Below, piece by piece: positions 8,310 to 17,867 of a DNA stretch of 64,000 bases. The DNA is from Jeongeupia chitinilytica (lineage in GTDB: Bacteria; Pseudomonadota; Gammaproteobacteria; Burkholderiales; Chitinibacteraceae), in assembly GCF_014652315.1 (NCBI RefSeq), contig NZ_BMYO01000004.1, positions 248,001 to 312,000 on the forward strand, read 5' to 3'. Every line of letters begins with the position of its first letter. Position 1 is the stretch's first letter. The translations under genes and the position numbers were made by a program. The notes below the pieces were generated by a model. The model saw only the letters and a program-made list of their open reading frames with translations, was not told the DNA's origin and did not search any database.

Positions 8310-9050
8310 CTACTTCGTTGGCGGTACGTTGGTTTCGAGGAAGGCGACGACTTTTTTCTGGATCGCCGCGCCGTCGCCACCACCGAGGATGTCGGCGCCG
8401 TGACCGCCGCCGCCCGACACGATCAGCGTATCGGCCGCGCCGGCCGTTGCGGCCATTCTTTCGGTGTCGGCGTGGGAAAAATCGTACTTCGCGCTGACGA
8501 ACAGGCGCGGCACGGCCAGTGCCTTCAGCGCATCGTCGCTCGCGGCCAGTCCGTTGTACGACGGCGAAATCGACAGCAGCACCACGGCCTGCGGTGCCGC
8601 CTGTACGGCAGCCGGGACCGTTGCGATCGCGCCCATGCTGGCGCCGACCAGGCCGAGCCGCTGCGCGCCTTCGCTGCGCGCAAAGGCCACCGCGGCGAGC
8701 AGGTCGCGGCCGGCGTCGGCCGGCGTCTGCTTGCCCTGCGACCGGCCGAAGCCGCGGAAGTCGTAACTGAGCACCGTATAGCCGTCCTTGACCAGCGCCG
8801 TGGCGAAATCTTCCCAGCTGGTCTGATCACGGTTGGACTGGTGCGACAGGACGATCCACGCGTCGCCCTTGCCGTAGCGCCGGCCGTCGAGCTTGATGCC
8901 GTCGTCGGTGGTGAACGACACGGCGGTGAATGCCGGTTTCGGTGCCTCGGCCTGCTGTTCGGCCGGCTTGCGTTTCGGGGCCTTGGCCAGTGCCGGGCCG
9001 CCGGCGCCCAGTGCCAGCATCAGGGCAACCCACAGCGTGCGTGATGTCAT
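8310..9050 (-). CDS. Secreted alpha/beta hydrolase, 246 aa
   Basis: The mature part is an alpha/beta-hydrolase: a nucleophile elbow GASMG (Ser), an oxyanion segment VLSHQSN, the strand SYDFRGFGRS, a likely acid in SAKYDFSH and a His in GGGGHGAD near the end. The N terminus (MTSRTLWVALMLALGAGGPA) is a Sec signal peptide ending near ALAKA, so the enzyme probably works in the periplasm. The ATG at 9050 is preceded by AAGGAGACGACG, which decides the start over ATG 9143. The substrate is unknown; the family includes dienelactone-hydrolase-like and peptidase-like enzymes. Confidence 0.85.
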   Translation of the reverse strand: MTSRTLWVALMLALGAGGPALAKAPKRKPAEQQAEAPKPAFTAVSFTTDDGIKLDGRRYGKGDAWIVLSHQSNRDQTSWEDFATALVKDGYTVLSYDFRGFGRSQGKQTPADAGRDLLAAVAFARSEGAQRLGLVGASMGAIATVPAAVQAAPQAVVLLSISPSYNGLAASDDALKALAVPRLFVSAKYDFSHADTERMAATAGAADTLIVSGGGGHGADILGGGDGAAIQKKVVAFLETNVPPTK

Positions 9051-9152
9051 CGTCGTCTCCTTGTCGTTGGTGTGTGCCAACGATAGGCAGCCGCACGCCA
9101 CGCCGGTAGAACCGATCCGCAGCGCGACTGTGCGCAATGACAATCGTGACGG

Positions 9153-9728
9153 TCAGCCCAGTGTTTCTCCGGCGACGCTGAACATGCCGCCGGCCTCGAA
9201 GAACGCGCCGCCGGCCACGTGGTGGATGCTGCCCGGCTGCTCGGGTGCATCCAGCCAGCGGCCGTCGCGGTACACCGCCGGATTGGCCCATGCGGCAGTG
9301 ACTTCGACGATGAACAAATCGTAGGTCTGCTGGTTGTGCGGCTCCGGGATCACCCGGCACTCGAGCCACGCATGGCAACCCTCGAGCAGCGGTGCGCCAA
9401 CCTTGCTGCCGGCAAAGGTGGTGATGCCGTGGCGGGCGAACTTGTCGCCGTCGCGGCCCGATTCGTTGCCGAGCGCGTAGGCCAGCGCCGCCTGATCGCG
9501 CGTCGGTACCTGCACCACCAGTTCGCCGCTGGCTTCGATCAGCCCGCGCGTGTACGTGTGCTTGTCGACGACGACGACGAGCTTGGGCGGATCGAAATCG
9601 AGCACGGTGTTCCACGCCGCGGTCATCACGTTGCGCGCGTCGCCGTGGGCGCTGCTGACCAGCACGGTCGGACCGTGGGTGAGCAGCTTGTAGGCATCCT
9701 TCAGTGGCACTTCGACCGGCGCGCTCAT
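9153..9728 (-). CDS. Flavin reductase-like, FMN-binding protein, 191 aa
   Basis: The sequence has the flavin-reductase-like split-barrel pattern: TVLVSSAHGDARNVMTAAW at residues 21-39, DFDPPKLVVVVDKHTYT for the FMN site, and LECRVIPEP with a C-terminal HHVAGGAFFEAGG. Such proteins bind FMN and either reduce it with NAD(P)H or pass electrons to a partner. Its start overlaps the stop of the upstream FAD-dehydrogenase gene by four bases (ATGA at 9725-9728), so the partner may be that protein. Substrate not predictable. Confidence 0.87.
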   Translation of the reverse strand: MSAPVEVPLKDAYKLLTHGPTVLVSSAHGDARNVMTAAWNTVLDFDPPKLVVVVDKHTYTRGLIEASGELVVQVPTRDQAALAYALGNESGRDGDKFARHGITTFAGSKVGAPLLEGCHAWLECRVIPEPHNQQTYDLFIVEVTAAWANPAVYRDGRWLDAPEQPGSIHHVAGGAFFEAGGMFSVAGETLG

Positions 9729-11350
9729 GCCTGTGCTCCGGTCATCGCCAGCGCGACCGCTTCGGCAACCTCGATGCCGTCGACGCCGGCCGACAGGATG
9801 CCGCCGGCGTAACCGGCACCTTCGCCGGCCGGGAACAGGCCGCGCACGTTCAGGCTCTGGTAGTTCTCCTTGCCGCGGGTAATGCGCAACGGCGCGCTGG
9901 TGCGCGTCTCGACGCCGGTCAGCACCGCGTCGGCCATCGAGTAACCCCTGATCTGCCGCTCGAACGCCGGAATCGCCTCGCGCATCGCCTCGATCGCGTA
10001 CGCCGGCAGCGTTTGCGCCAGATCGGTCCAGGTCACGCCCGGCGTGTACGACGGCGTAACCGAACCGGCGTCGGTCGATGCGCGGCCTTCAAGGAAATCG
10101 CCCACCAGCTGCGCCGGCGCGTTGTAGTTGCTGCCGCCGACGACGAAGGCATTGGCTTCGAGCTGGCGCTGGAATTCGATTCCGGCCAGCACGCCGCCCG
10201 GATAGTCGCGCGGGTCGATGCCGACGACGAAGCCCGAGTTGGCGTTGCGCTCGTTGCGCGAGTACTGGCTCATGCCGTTGGTGACGACGCGGCCTTCCTC
10301 GCTGGTTGCGGCGACGACGGTGCCGCCCGGGCACATGCAGAAGCTGTAGACGGTGCGGCCGTTGCTGGCGTGGTGGACCAGCTTGTAGTCGGCGGCGCCG
10401 AGAATCGGGTTGCCGGCGTTCGGGCCGAAGCGAGCGGCGTCGATCACCGATTGCGGGTGCTCGATCCGGAAGCCGACCGAGAACGGCTTGGCTTCCATGA
10501 ACACGCCATGGCCGTGCAGCATCTCGAAGGTATCTCGTGCACTGTGGCCGAGCGCCAGCACGACGTGGTCCGACTCGATCGTCGAACCGTCGGCAAGCAC
10601 GACGCCGCGGATCTGCCGCTGATCGTCCCCTGCCGGTTCGAGGATCAGGTCCTGGACCCGGCTGTTGAAGCGGATCTCGCCGCCGAGCGCGATGATCTTC
10701 TCGCGCATCTGCTCGATCATGCTGACCAGCCGGAACGTGCCGATGTGCGGCTTGCTGACGTATGCGATCTCTTCCGGCGCACCGGCCTCGACGAACTCCT
10801 TGATCACCTTGCGGCCGAGGAAGCGCGGATCGCGGATCTGGCTGTAGAGCTTGCCGTCCGAGAACGTACCGGCCCCGCCTTCGCCGAACTGCACGTTCGA
10901 ATCGGGGTTCAGCTCGCGCTTGCGCCACAGCCCCCAGGTGTCCTTGGTGCGCTCGCGCACCGCCTTGCCGCGCTCGAGCACGATGGGCCTGAAGCCCATC
11001 TGCGCCAGCACCAGCGCCGCGAACAGGCCGCAAGGGCCGAAGCCGACGACGAGTGGCCGTTTGGCGATGTTGGCCGGCGCCTGCGCGACGAAGCGATAGG
11101 CCATGTCCGGCGTCGGCTGCACATGGCGGTCATTGGCAAAGCGCTTCAGCAGCGCGGCCTCGTTGCGCACCTCGCAATCGAGCGAGTACACCAGCAGGAT
11201 GTTGGCCTTCTTGCGCGCGTCGTAGGCGCGCTGGAACACCGTGAAACCGACCAGATCGGCCGGCTTGATCCCGAGCTTGGCGAGTACGGCGGCACGCAGC
11301 TCGTCCTCGGCATGGTTCAGCGGCAGCTTGATTTCGGTGAGTCGCAACAT
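9725..11350 (-). CDS. FAD-dependent dehydrogenase, COG2509 family, 541 aa
   Basis: This large flavoprotein starts with a family-specific N-terminal domain of about 95 residues (MLRLTEIKLPLNH...), followed by a dinucleotide-binding motif (LVVGFGPCGLFAALVLA) and the conserved NPDSNVQFGEGGAGTFSDGK block. The C terminus carries LFPAGEGAGYAGGILSAGVDG, the second FAD-contact motif. Together these define the uncharacterised COG2509 dehydrogenases. ATG 11350 is chosen because the family N-terminal domain begins there; the frame is open to 11428. Translational coupling to the downstream FMN protein suggests a shared redox reaction. Confidence 0.9.
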   Translation of the reverse strand: MLRLTEIKLPLNHAEDELRAAVLAKLGIKPADLVGFTVFQRAYDARKKANILLVYSLDCEVRNEAALLKRFANDRHVQPTPDMAYRFVAQAPANIAKRPLVVGFGPCGLFAALVLAQMGFRPIVLERGKAVRERTKDTWGLWRKRELNPDSNVQFGEGGAGTFSDGKLYSQIRDPRFLGRKVIKEFVEAGAPEEIAYVSKPHIGTFRLVSMIEQMREKIIALGGEIRFNSRVQDLILEPAGDDQRQIRGVVLADGSTIESDHVVLALGHSARDTFEMLHGHGVFMEAKPFSVGFRIEHPQSVIDAARFGPNAGNPILGAADYKLVHHASNGRTVYSFCMCPGGTVVAATSEEGRVVTNGMSQYSRNERNANSGFVVGIDPRDYPGGVLAGIEFQRQLEANAFVVGGSNYNAPAQLVGDFLEGRASTDAGSVTPSYTPGVTWTDLAQTLPAYAIEAMREAIPAFERQIRGYSMADAVLTGVETRTSAPLRITRGKENYQSLNVRGLFPAGEGAGYAGGILSAGVDGIEVAEAVALAMTGAQA

Positions 11351-11463
11351 GGTCGGCAGCAGGGACGGCATAAAACCGGTCATTGTACCGGATGCCCCGC
11401 AGGGGCTGGCAGCGCCGCCCGGCGACATCCGCGCAACGATTCACGTCCGGGCGGACGGAGCCG

Positions 11464-11494
11464 TTGTGCAATGCAACAGCTTGCCATCTATACT
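11464..11494 (+). promoter_or_regulatory. Possible chrA promoter overlapped by a GCAATGCAACA site
   Basis: TTGTGC (11464-11469) and TATACT (11489-11494) form a loose sigma-70 pair with a long 19-base spacer. GCAATGCAACA (11468-11478) sits inside the spacer; close relatives of this 11-mer occur upstream of metH/DUF3141 and of ilvA. The promoter is a weak prediction. Confidence 0.35.
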
Positions 11495-11523
11495 TCGGCG
11501 CCCGCCGACCAGCCGAGAAACCG

Positions 11524-12900
11524 ATGCACCGCGCCGACCCGACGATCACCGATCCCCCCGTCGCCCCGCCGGTCACCGACCGTCCCGCCGACGTCGGCTT
11601 CTGGCAGGCGCTGCTGTTCTGGCTCAAGCTCGGCTTCATCAGCTTCGGCGGCCCGGCCGGGCAGATCGCGATCATGCACCAGGAGCTGGTCGAGCGCCGG
11701 CGCTGGATTTCCGAGCGGCGCTTCCTGCATGCGCTGAACTACTGCATGGTGCTGCCCGGCCCCGAGGCCCAGCAACTGGCGACCTATATCGGCTGGCTGA
11801 TGCACCGCACGCGCGGCGGCATCGTCGCCGGTGCGCTGTTCGTCCTGCCGTCGCTCGTCATCCTGATCGCGCTGTCGTGGATCTACATTGCTTTCGGCAA
11901 GGTACCGCTGGTCGCCGGGCTGTTCTACGGCATCAAGCCGGCGGTGACCGCCATAGTGCTGCACGCCGCGCACCGGATCGGCGGCCGGGCGCTGAAGAAC
12001 CGGACGCTGTGGGCCATCGCCGCGCTGGCCTTCGTGGCGATCTTCGCGCTCAAGCTGCCGTTTCCTGCGATCGTCGCCGCGGCGGCGCTGATCGGCTACG
12101 TCGGCGGGCGGATTTCGCCTTCCACCTTCCGTGCCGGTGGCGGCCACGGCCCGGGCAGCAAGTCCTACGGCCCGGCGCTGATCGACGACGACACCCCGAC
12201 ACCCGCGCATGCCCGCTTCCGCTGGGCCGGGCTGGTCCGCGTCGCCGTCATCGGCGGCCTGCTGTGGGCACTGCCGATGGCGCTGCTGACCGCCGGTTTC
12301 GGCTGGGCGCACGCGTACACGCAGATGGGCTGGTTCTTCACCAAGGCCGCACTGCTGACCTTCGGCGGCGCCTACGCGGTGCTGCCCTATGTGTACCAGG
12401 GCGCGGTGAGCCACTACGGCTGGCTTCAGCCTTCGCAGATGATCGACGGGCTGGCGCTCGGTGAAACCACGCCGGGGCCGCTGATCATGGTCGTCGCCTT
12501 CGTCGGCTTCGTTGGCGGCTATGTGCAGGCGCATTTCGGCGCCGACCTGGCCTTCGTCGCCGGCGCTTTTGCCGCGACGCTGGTCACCTGGTTCACCTTC
12601 CTGCCGTCGTTCGTGTTCATCCTCGCCGGCGGACCGCTGGTCGAAGCCACGCACGACGATCTGAAGTTCACCGCGCCGCTGACGGCGATCACCGCCGCCG
12701 TCGTCGGCGTCATCGTCAATCTGGCGCTGTTCTTCGGCTACCACGTGCTGTGGCCGGCCGGCTTCGGCGGCGCCTTCGACTGGCCCGCCGCCGCCATCGC
12801 GCTGATGGCAGCGATCGCGCTGTTCCGCTTCAAGCGCAACGTCATCCACGTGATCGCCGGCTGCGCGCTGCTCGGCCTGCTGTTGCAGCTCGGCCGATGA
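11524..12900 (+). CDS. chrA: Chromate efflux transporter, CHR family
   Basis: ChrA proteins are inner-membrane transporters, best known for proton-driven chromate export. The 458-residue product is a long-chain type with two homologous halves. Each half begins with the signature: LKLGFISFGGPAGQIAIMH near residue 38 and AALLTFGGAYAVLPYV near 275. The PGP motifs follow each one (MVLPGPEAQQLATYIGW and TTPGPLIMVVAFVGF). About ten hydrophobic helices are visible. The start is ATG 11524. No chrB regulator or other metal-resistance gene adjoins it, so the physiological substrate could be another oxyanion. A hairpin with a short T run follows at 12916. Confidence 0.92.
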   Translation: MHRADPTITDPPVAPPVTDRPADVGFWQALLFWLKLGFISFGGPAGQIAIMHQELVERRRWISERRFLHALNYCMVLPGPEAQQLATYIGWLMHRTRGGIVAGALFVLPSLVILIALSWIYIAFGKVPLVAGLFYGIKPAVTAIVLHAAHRIGGRALKNRTLWAIAALAFVAIFALKLPFPAIVAAAALIGYVGGRISPSTFRAGGGHGPGSKSYGPALIDDDTPTPAHARFRWAGLVRVAVIGGLLWALPMALLTAGFGWAHAYTQMGWFFTKAALLTFGGAYAVLPYVYQGAVSHYGWLQPSQMIDGLALGETTPGPLIMVVAFVGFVGGYVQAHFGADLAFVAGAFAATLVTWFTFLPSFVFILAGGPLVEATHDDLKFTAPLTAITAAVVGVIVNLALFFGYHVLWPAGFGGAFDWPAAAIALMAAIALFRFKRNVIHVIAGCALLGLLLQLGR

Positions 12901-12915
12901 ACGTACGACATTTTC

Positions 12916-12949
12916 ACCACGGCCGGGCGCATTCCGGTCGTGGTTTAAT
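12916..12949 (+). terminator. Probable terminator after chrA
   Basis: ACCACGGCCGG (12916-12926) pairs with CCGGTCGTGGT (12934-12944), with one G-U pair and a seven-base loop, and is followed by TTTAAT. It overlaps the leader of the next gene. Confidence 0.55.
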
Positions 12950-12955
12950 CGGCGC

Positions 12956-13444
12956 ATGGACTACCCCTACCTCGCCGGTTATCCGGCCCAGCTCGTCGAT
13001 CAGGTCGGCGCGCTGCTCGACTCGGGCGAACTCGGCCTCAAGCTCGAGCGCAAGTATCCGCAACGCAATCCGGTGCAGACCGACCGCGCGCTGTACGACT
13101 ATGTGAGCGAGCGCAAGCAGCGCTACCTGAAGAACGCACCGCCGCTGGCCAAGATCCAGTACGACAACGCGCTGGGGTTGCTGGCCGGCACGCTGGGCAC
13201 CAACACCTTCGCCAGCCGGGTGCAGGGCGGCAGGCTCAAGCGCAAGAACGAAATCCGCATCGCCACACTGTTCCGCGACGCGCCGGGCGAGTTCCTGTCG
13301 ATGATCGTCGCCCACGAACTGGCCCACCTGAAGGAGAAGGACCACAACAAGGCCTTCTACCAGCTGTGCTGCCATATGGAACCGGATTATCACCAGCTGG
13401 AATTCGACTTGCGGGTCTGGCTGACATGGCGGGAGGCGTGCTGA
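12956..13444 (+). CDS. YgjP-like metallopeptidase domain protein, 162 aa
   Basis: The protein carries a zincin motif HELAHLKEKDHNKAFYQLC near residue 120, in which HELAH and the following His are the expected zinc ligands of the YgjP/WSS1-type (DUF45) family. The preceding KNEIRIATLFRDAP and following YHQLEFDLRVWLTW strands also fit. YgjP of E. coli is about the same length. The physiological substrate is unknown. The ribosome binding site before ATG 12956 is weak, and the gene follows chrA by 55 bases with a possible terminator between. Confidence 0.87.
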   Translation: MDYPYLAGYPAQLVDQVGALLDSGELGLKLERKYPQRNPVQTDRALYDYVSERKQRYLKNAPPLAKIQYDNALGLLAGTLGTNTFASRVQGGRLKRKNEIRIATLFRDAPGEFLSMIVAHELAHLKEKDHNKAFYQLCCHMEPDYHQLEFDLRVWLTWREAC

Positions 13445-13624
13445 GGCCGCGTCAACGCGTGTTCAACGCCGGCTGGGGTCCGGCCCGGGCCGATTCGGAG
13501 AACCGCGGTCCGGGGCACGGCACGTAGCCGTCCACCGACAGAGGCCCGAACAGGCGGTCGTCATGCAACAGGACCGCCGGATCCGCCGGCGCGAATGACG
13601 ACCGGTGCAGCCGCAGCATGCGGA

Positions 13625-13644
13625 ACGGGGGCCGCAGCCCCCGT
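13625..13644. other. Strong hairpin without a T tract, downstream of the DUF805 gene
   Basis: ACGGGGGC (13625-13632) pairs perfectly with GCCCCCGT (13637-13644) around CGCA. It lies just beyond the 3' end of the DUF805 gene on the minus strand. A T run is missing on both sides, so it may be an RNA-stabilising hairpin rather than an intrinsic terminator. The rest of 13445-13670 holds nothing I can support. Confidence 0.4.
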
Positions 13645-13670
13645 CATTCATGCCACCGGCAGACAACGAC

Positions 13671-14024
13671 CTAGGCAGCCAGGGCCTTGGGATCGGGGCC
13701 GTACTGGTTCTCGCTGGCGCCACCCTCCTGCACCATGAAGACCAGCAGCACGATCACGCCGATGATCGGGATCAGGCCGATCAGCAGCCACCAGCCGCTG
13801 TGATCGGTGTCGTGGAGACGGCGCACCGAAACGGCAACCCCTGGGATCAGCAAGGCCAGACTGTAAACGATGCCCAGAAGGCCGTTACTCGAAATGATCG
13901 CCTCGATCACCCCCAGCGCCAACGCAAAAATGATGTTGAACAGCGTGAACATCCAGTACTCCTTGCGGCGTGCCCGGCCCGAAAAAACCGCATATTTCTT
14001 CAGCACTTCCAGATACCAATTCAT
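13671..14024 (-). CDS. DUF805 inner-membrane protein, 117 aa
   Basis: The sequence opens with MNWYLEVLKKYAVFSGRARR, the typical DUF805 start with its FxGRARRxEYW motif. Hydrophobic helices follow near residues 24-45, 50-65 and 80-100, with the conserved VRRLHDTDHSGWW loop between the second and third. GAGGAGGAGAACAAG precedes ATG 14024 and fixes the start. DUF805 proteins are small inner-membrane proteins of unknown function (YhaH-like). The C-terminal tail GPDPKALAA is polar and probably cytoplasmic. Confidence 0.92.
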   Translation of the reverse strand: MNWYLEVLKKYAVFSGRARRKEYWMFTLFNIIFALALGVIEAIISSNGLLGIVYSLALLIPGVAVSVRRLHDTDHSGWWLLIGLIPIIGVIVLLVFMVQEGGASENQYGPDPKALAA

Positions 14025-14286
14025 CTTGTTCTCCTCCTCCCCTGATCGTGAACCGGACGGCACCGGGGGAATGCCGGTCCGAGGCCCCCTGCTTCGCCTG
14101 CAACAGCACGACACCGAACTCCATCGGTCCGCGCGCAAGTCAAGCAATGCCTGATCGTACCCCAGGCACTTACTTTCCCTTCACAACCTTTCACGATCTG
14201 TATGAATTGGGCGACGGCCTTTGCACATGCCACGATGGCCACTTGCCGGCCCCCTGGCCACGGGCGGCCCGGCCCGATTTCCCGCG

Positions 14287-15741
14287 CTAGCGCAGCTCCG
14301 ATCGCCCGGCATCCCTGCTCACGGCCACGCAAAACGCCGAATCCGGCACACCGGCCTGCACGCCCTGCACCGTCACTTCGCGCCGCCGCTCGTTTGCAGC
14401 GCCCGGCACGTGGAACGACGCCGGGACCAGCCGTTCGACGGCCGTTTCCACCGGTGTCGGCAGCTGCGGCACCCAGTCGTACGGTGCGCGGTAGGCGCGG
14501 TAGAGCAGATGCAGCGGGTAGGTCTTGCCCCGGTACGGGCTGAGGTATTCCCACACCAGCTCGTGATCGGCAGTGACTTCGAAAATCCGCCCGTTGCTGC
14601 CTTCGGTGATCAGGGTATTGCCGTTGGACAGGCGCTGGGCGCTGCTGACGAAGGGGCTGTAGAAGCGCTGGGCGTCGAGCGGGATCACGAAGCCCGCTTC
14701 GGCCGGCGTGTACTGCCAGACGACGTCCAGTGTCACCGGATCGATCTCGAGCACGCGCGAGTAGTCGCGGCGTACGTGCTGCAGGCCGTCCGGCGACGCC
14801 GGATGCGGCGCGCCGTAACCGGCCCAGCCGCCGTTGTCGAATACCAGCAGGTTGCCCTCGCCGGGCAGGCCGCGGGGGATCAGGTGCGCGTGGTGCTGGC
14901 CGATGATCCAGCCGAGCTTTTTCTCTGCGTCGTTGCCGTCGTAATCGGGGCCGAGCCGCCAGACGATGGCGCCGCTCTGCTTGTCGACGATGGCGATGAT
15001 GTTGGCTTCGCGCGCATCCCAGATCAGGTTGTCCGGATGGAAGCGCGCGTCGCCTGCGTCGTAATGGCGGTTCGGGCCGAGTGCAGAGAGCGAATTGATG
15101 TGCAGCCAGTCGCCGACCTGCCGGTCGGCCAGCTGGCGCAGATTCGGGTTCCGGAACAGCGCGGTGCGGGCCGCATCGGAGAACCCAAGTTCGTCGATGT
15201 GGTCGCTGGCGCGCCATGACCACAGCAGCCGGCCGTCCCAGCCCACTTCGACGATGCGGTCGTCGAGCAGCACATGGTCGGAAATCGCCGGGTTGTGCAC
15301 TTCCTCGTGCACTAGGAGCAGGGTATTGCCGCCATCGGTCTGCGGTGTCTGTCCCGGCGCGTAGTAGCCGACCGGATTGCCGGCGCGCTGGAAATCATGG
15401 TGCTGGCGCGCGACCCAGCGGGTTTCGCTGCCGGGATCGCTGACCTCTTCAAGCTGGCTGAAGCGCCAGACGATGTGGCCGTCCCAGTCGACCTGCACCA
15501 GGTCGATCTGGTCCTGGAACGCGTGTTTCGGATCGCGGTTGCCGCTGCTGGCCAGCAGCTGGCCGCCCGGCAGCAGCTTGGGCGGGAAGCCCTGCAGGTC
15601 TTTCCAGACCTGCACCTCGCGGCCGTTCAGGTCGAGCAGGACGACGCCGACATCGGGCGCGTGCAGCAGCGTATAGCCGGGAGCGGCTTTGGCCGGGTTG
15701 TAGACGGTGACACCGGTCGGGTAGACGGAGGGGAAGCCCAT
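14287..15741 (-). CDS. Arylsulfotransferase (ASST) family protein, 484 aa, no signal peptide
   Basis: The protein is built of beta-propeller-like repeats, each with a DWDGHIVWRFSQ or EIDPVTLDVVWQYTP type strand. It carries the histidine motifs expected of PAPS-independent arylsulfotransferases: VARQHHDFQRA, DWLHINSLSAL and IIGQHHAHLIPRG followed by NLLVFDNGG. Known AssT enzymes transfer sulfate between phenols in the periplasm and have a signal peptide. Here the start MGFPSVYPTGVTVYNP has none, and no DsbA/DsbB-type helper is adjacent. The ATG at 15741 is preceded by an AGGA-like site. The activity itself is inferred from family membership. Confidence 0.82.
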   Translation of the reverse strand: MGFPSVYPTGVTVYNPAKAAPGYTLLHAPDVGVVLLDLNGREVQVWKDLQGFPPKLLPGGQLLASSGNRDPKHAFQDQIDLVQVDWDGHIVWRFSQLEEVSDPGSETRWVARQHHDFQRAGNPVGYYAPGQTPQTDGGNTLLLVHEEVHNPAISDHVLLDDRIVEVGWDGRLLWSWRASDHIDELGFSDAARTALFRNPNLRQLADRQVGDWLHINSLSALGPNRHYDAGDARFHPDNLIWDAREANIIAIVDKQSGAIVWRLGPDYDGNDAEKKLGWIIGQHHAHLIPRGLPGEGNLLVFDNGGWAGYGAPHPASPDGLQHVRRDYSRVLEIDPVTLDVVWQYTPAEAGFVIPLDAQRFYSPFVSSAQRLSNGNTLITEGSNGRIFEVTADHELVWEYLSPYRGKTYPLHLLYRAYRAPYDWVPQLPTPVETAVERLVPASFHVPGAANERRREVTVQGVQAGVPDSAFCVAVSRDAGRSELR

Positions 15742-16043
15742 GGTTGCAATCCTGCGCGGGAGAAATGTCCTCGCTCTTGCAATCGGCGTGCCCGCCGTCG
15801 CGCCATGGCCCGGACCCGCCCGCGACCGTCGCCTTCGGCTTGCCAGGCCGTGAAAAACCGCACTGCAGCGCCGCCGATTGCCTGCTGAAAACGCAGCAAC
15901 GGCGTCCCGGTTTGCAGCAGCGATGCTGCATCGGCAACAGCGCCGTCGGCGCCATGACTTTTCATCTGCCTGCAACAAAGCAGCAACACAATCGCGGGCA
16001 CCGGGCGTGCTGCGCCTAGAACAACAGATTCAGGAGATGTGCC
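15742..16043. other. Divergent intergenic region between ASST and BON genes
   Basis: No gene is supported here. The region must hold the promoters of the two divergently read genes. I see the start-proximal AGGAG (16031) of the BON gene and several GCAGCAAC-type short repeats (near 15890, 15920 and 15965), but no clear promoter pair. Confidence 0.4.
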
Positions 16044-16370
16044 ATGAACACCATTACCCGCCTCGGCATCGCCGCCGCCCTCGGTCTCGCACTGGCTGCC
16101 TGCAGCTCGGTCCCGGAAAAGACCGCCGCCCCGGCCGCCGCCGAAAAGCCGGCCGCACTGAAGGACGCCGCACTGGCCGCCGCAGTGAAAACCGCGCTCG
16201 ACGCCGATCCGTCGCTGAAGGGCTTCGACATCAAGGTCACCGGCAAGGGCGAAGACGTGAAGCTCGACGGCAGCGTCGCCAGCGGCGCCGACATGGCCCA
16301 GGCCGGCATGATTGCCGAGAAGGTCAAGGGCGTACGCTACGTCGACAACAACCTGATGCCGAAGAACTGA
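16044..16370 (+). CDS. BON-domain lipoprotein, 108 aa
   Basis: A lipoprotein signal peptide ends in LALAAC with Cys20 as the lipidated residue. An alanine/proline/lysine-rich linker (residues 21-40) leads into a single BON domain: DAALAAAVKTALDADPSLKG, then IKVTGKGEDVKLDGSVAS and GVRYVDNNL. BON domains bind phospholipid or link envelope proteins, as in OsmY and DolP, which have two copies. With one copy and about 65 residues of domain, this is a small relative. AGGAGATGTGCC precedes the ATG. It is probably an outer-membrane-anchored stress or envelope protein. Confidence 0.88.
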   Translation: MNTITRLGIAAALGLALAACSSVPEKTAAPAAAEKPAALKDAALAAAVKTALDADPSLKGFDIKVTGKGEDVKLDGSVASGADMAQAGMIAEKVKGVRYVDNNLMPKN

Positions 16371-16393
16371 TCCTCCGGCGTCTGCGAATGCAA

Positions 16394-16421
16394 GAACGGC
16401 ATGCCCGCGGGCACGCCGTTC
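16394..16421 (+). terminator. Probable terminator after the BON lipoprotein gene
   Basis: GAACGGC (16394-16400) pairs with GCCGTTC (16415-16421), and the intervening TGCCCGCGGGCA is itself self-complementary. Only a weak T run (gtcattt) follows, so termination may be partial. Confidence 0.5.
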
Positions 16422-16542
16422 GTCATTTAACGTCCGGGCTGTAGCGGACAACGGATCCCGGCGCAGCGATGCCGGCAAGGCGTACGAAACGCAGACCGCA
16501 CGCGCAGTACGGCAGCTGGCACAACCGGCAGGGTCGCCGCTC

Positions 16543-16779
16543 CTAGTCGGCCTGTCCGCTGCCGGCAACGACATGGATCAGCACCGCATCCTCGACCTGC
16601 ACCTGCATGCCCGGACGGATCTTGTTGGTCTTGCGCAGTTCCTGCACGCCGTCGACCATCACCACGCCGCTGGCGACCAGCGCCTTGCCGGCCGCACCGC
16701 TGTCGACCACGCCGCACAGTTTCAGCAGATCGTTCAGCGCGATGTATTCGTCGTAGATTTCGACTTCAAGCGTTTGCAT
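16543..16779 (-). CDS. S4 RNA-binding domain protein (YbcJ-like), 78 aa
   Basis: The protein is essentially one S4-type RNA-binding domain: IALNDLLKLCGVVDSGAAGK, then VASGVVMVDGVQELRKTNKI and a final strand PGMQVQVEDAVLIHVV. The domain begins about twelve residues after the ATG, as in the YbcJ/RlbA-like single-domain proteins. Such proteins bind structured RNA, probably rRNA, but the target is not known. It is a single gene, convergent with the BON lipoprotein gene and divergent from the DUF808 gene. Confidence 0.88.
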   Translation of the reverse strand: MQTLEVEIYDEYIALNDLLKLCGVVDSGAAGKALVASGVVMVDGVQELRKTNKIRPGMQVQVEDAVLIHVVAGSGQAD

Positions 16780-16923
16780 GTCAGGCCCGGCGGCAATGGC
16801 TAAAACGCGATTCTAGCACCGGGATCCGGCCGCCTTCCTTTCAGCGTTGCAAGGTACTGGCGGCGGCAAGCCGTTCGCGCATAATACGCATCCCGACCGC
16901 CCCCTCTGACTAGGAACACCGCA

Positions 16924-17844
<921 letters not shown>

Positions 17845-17867
17845 CCAACACCAACGCCAACGCCACT

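Noticed and set aside
13452..13619. Possible 55-codon minus-strand gene after the YgjP-like gene
   Set aside because: The reading frame is protein-like but has no ribosome binding site or recognised family, and it is too short to support.
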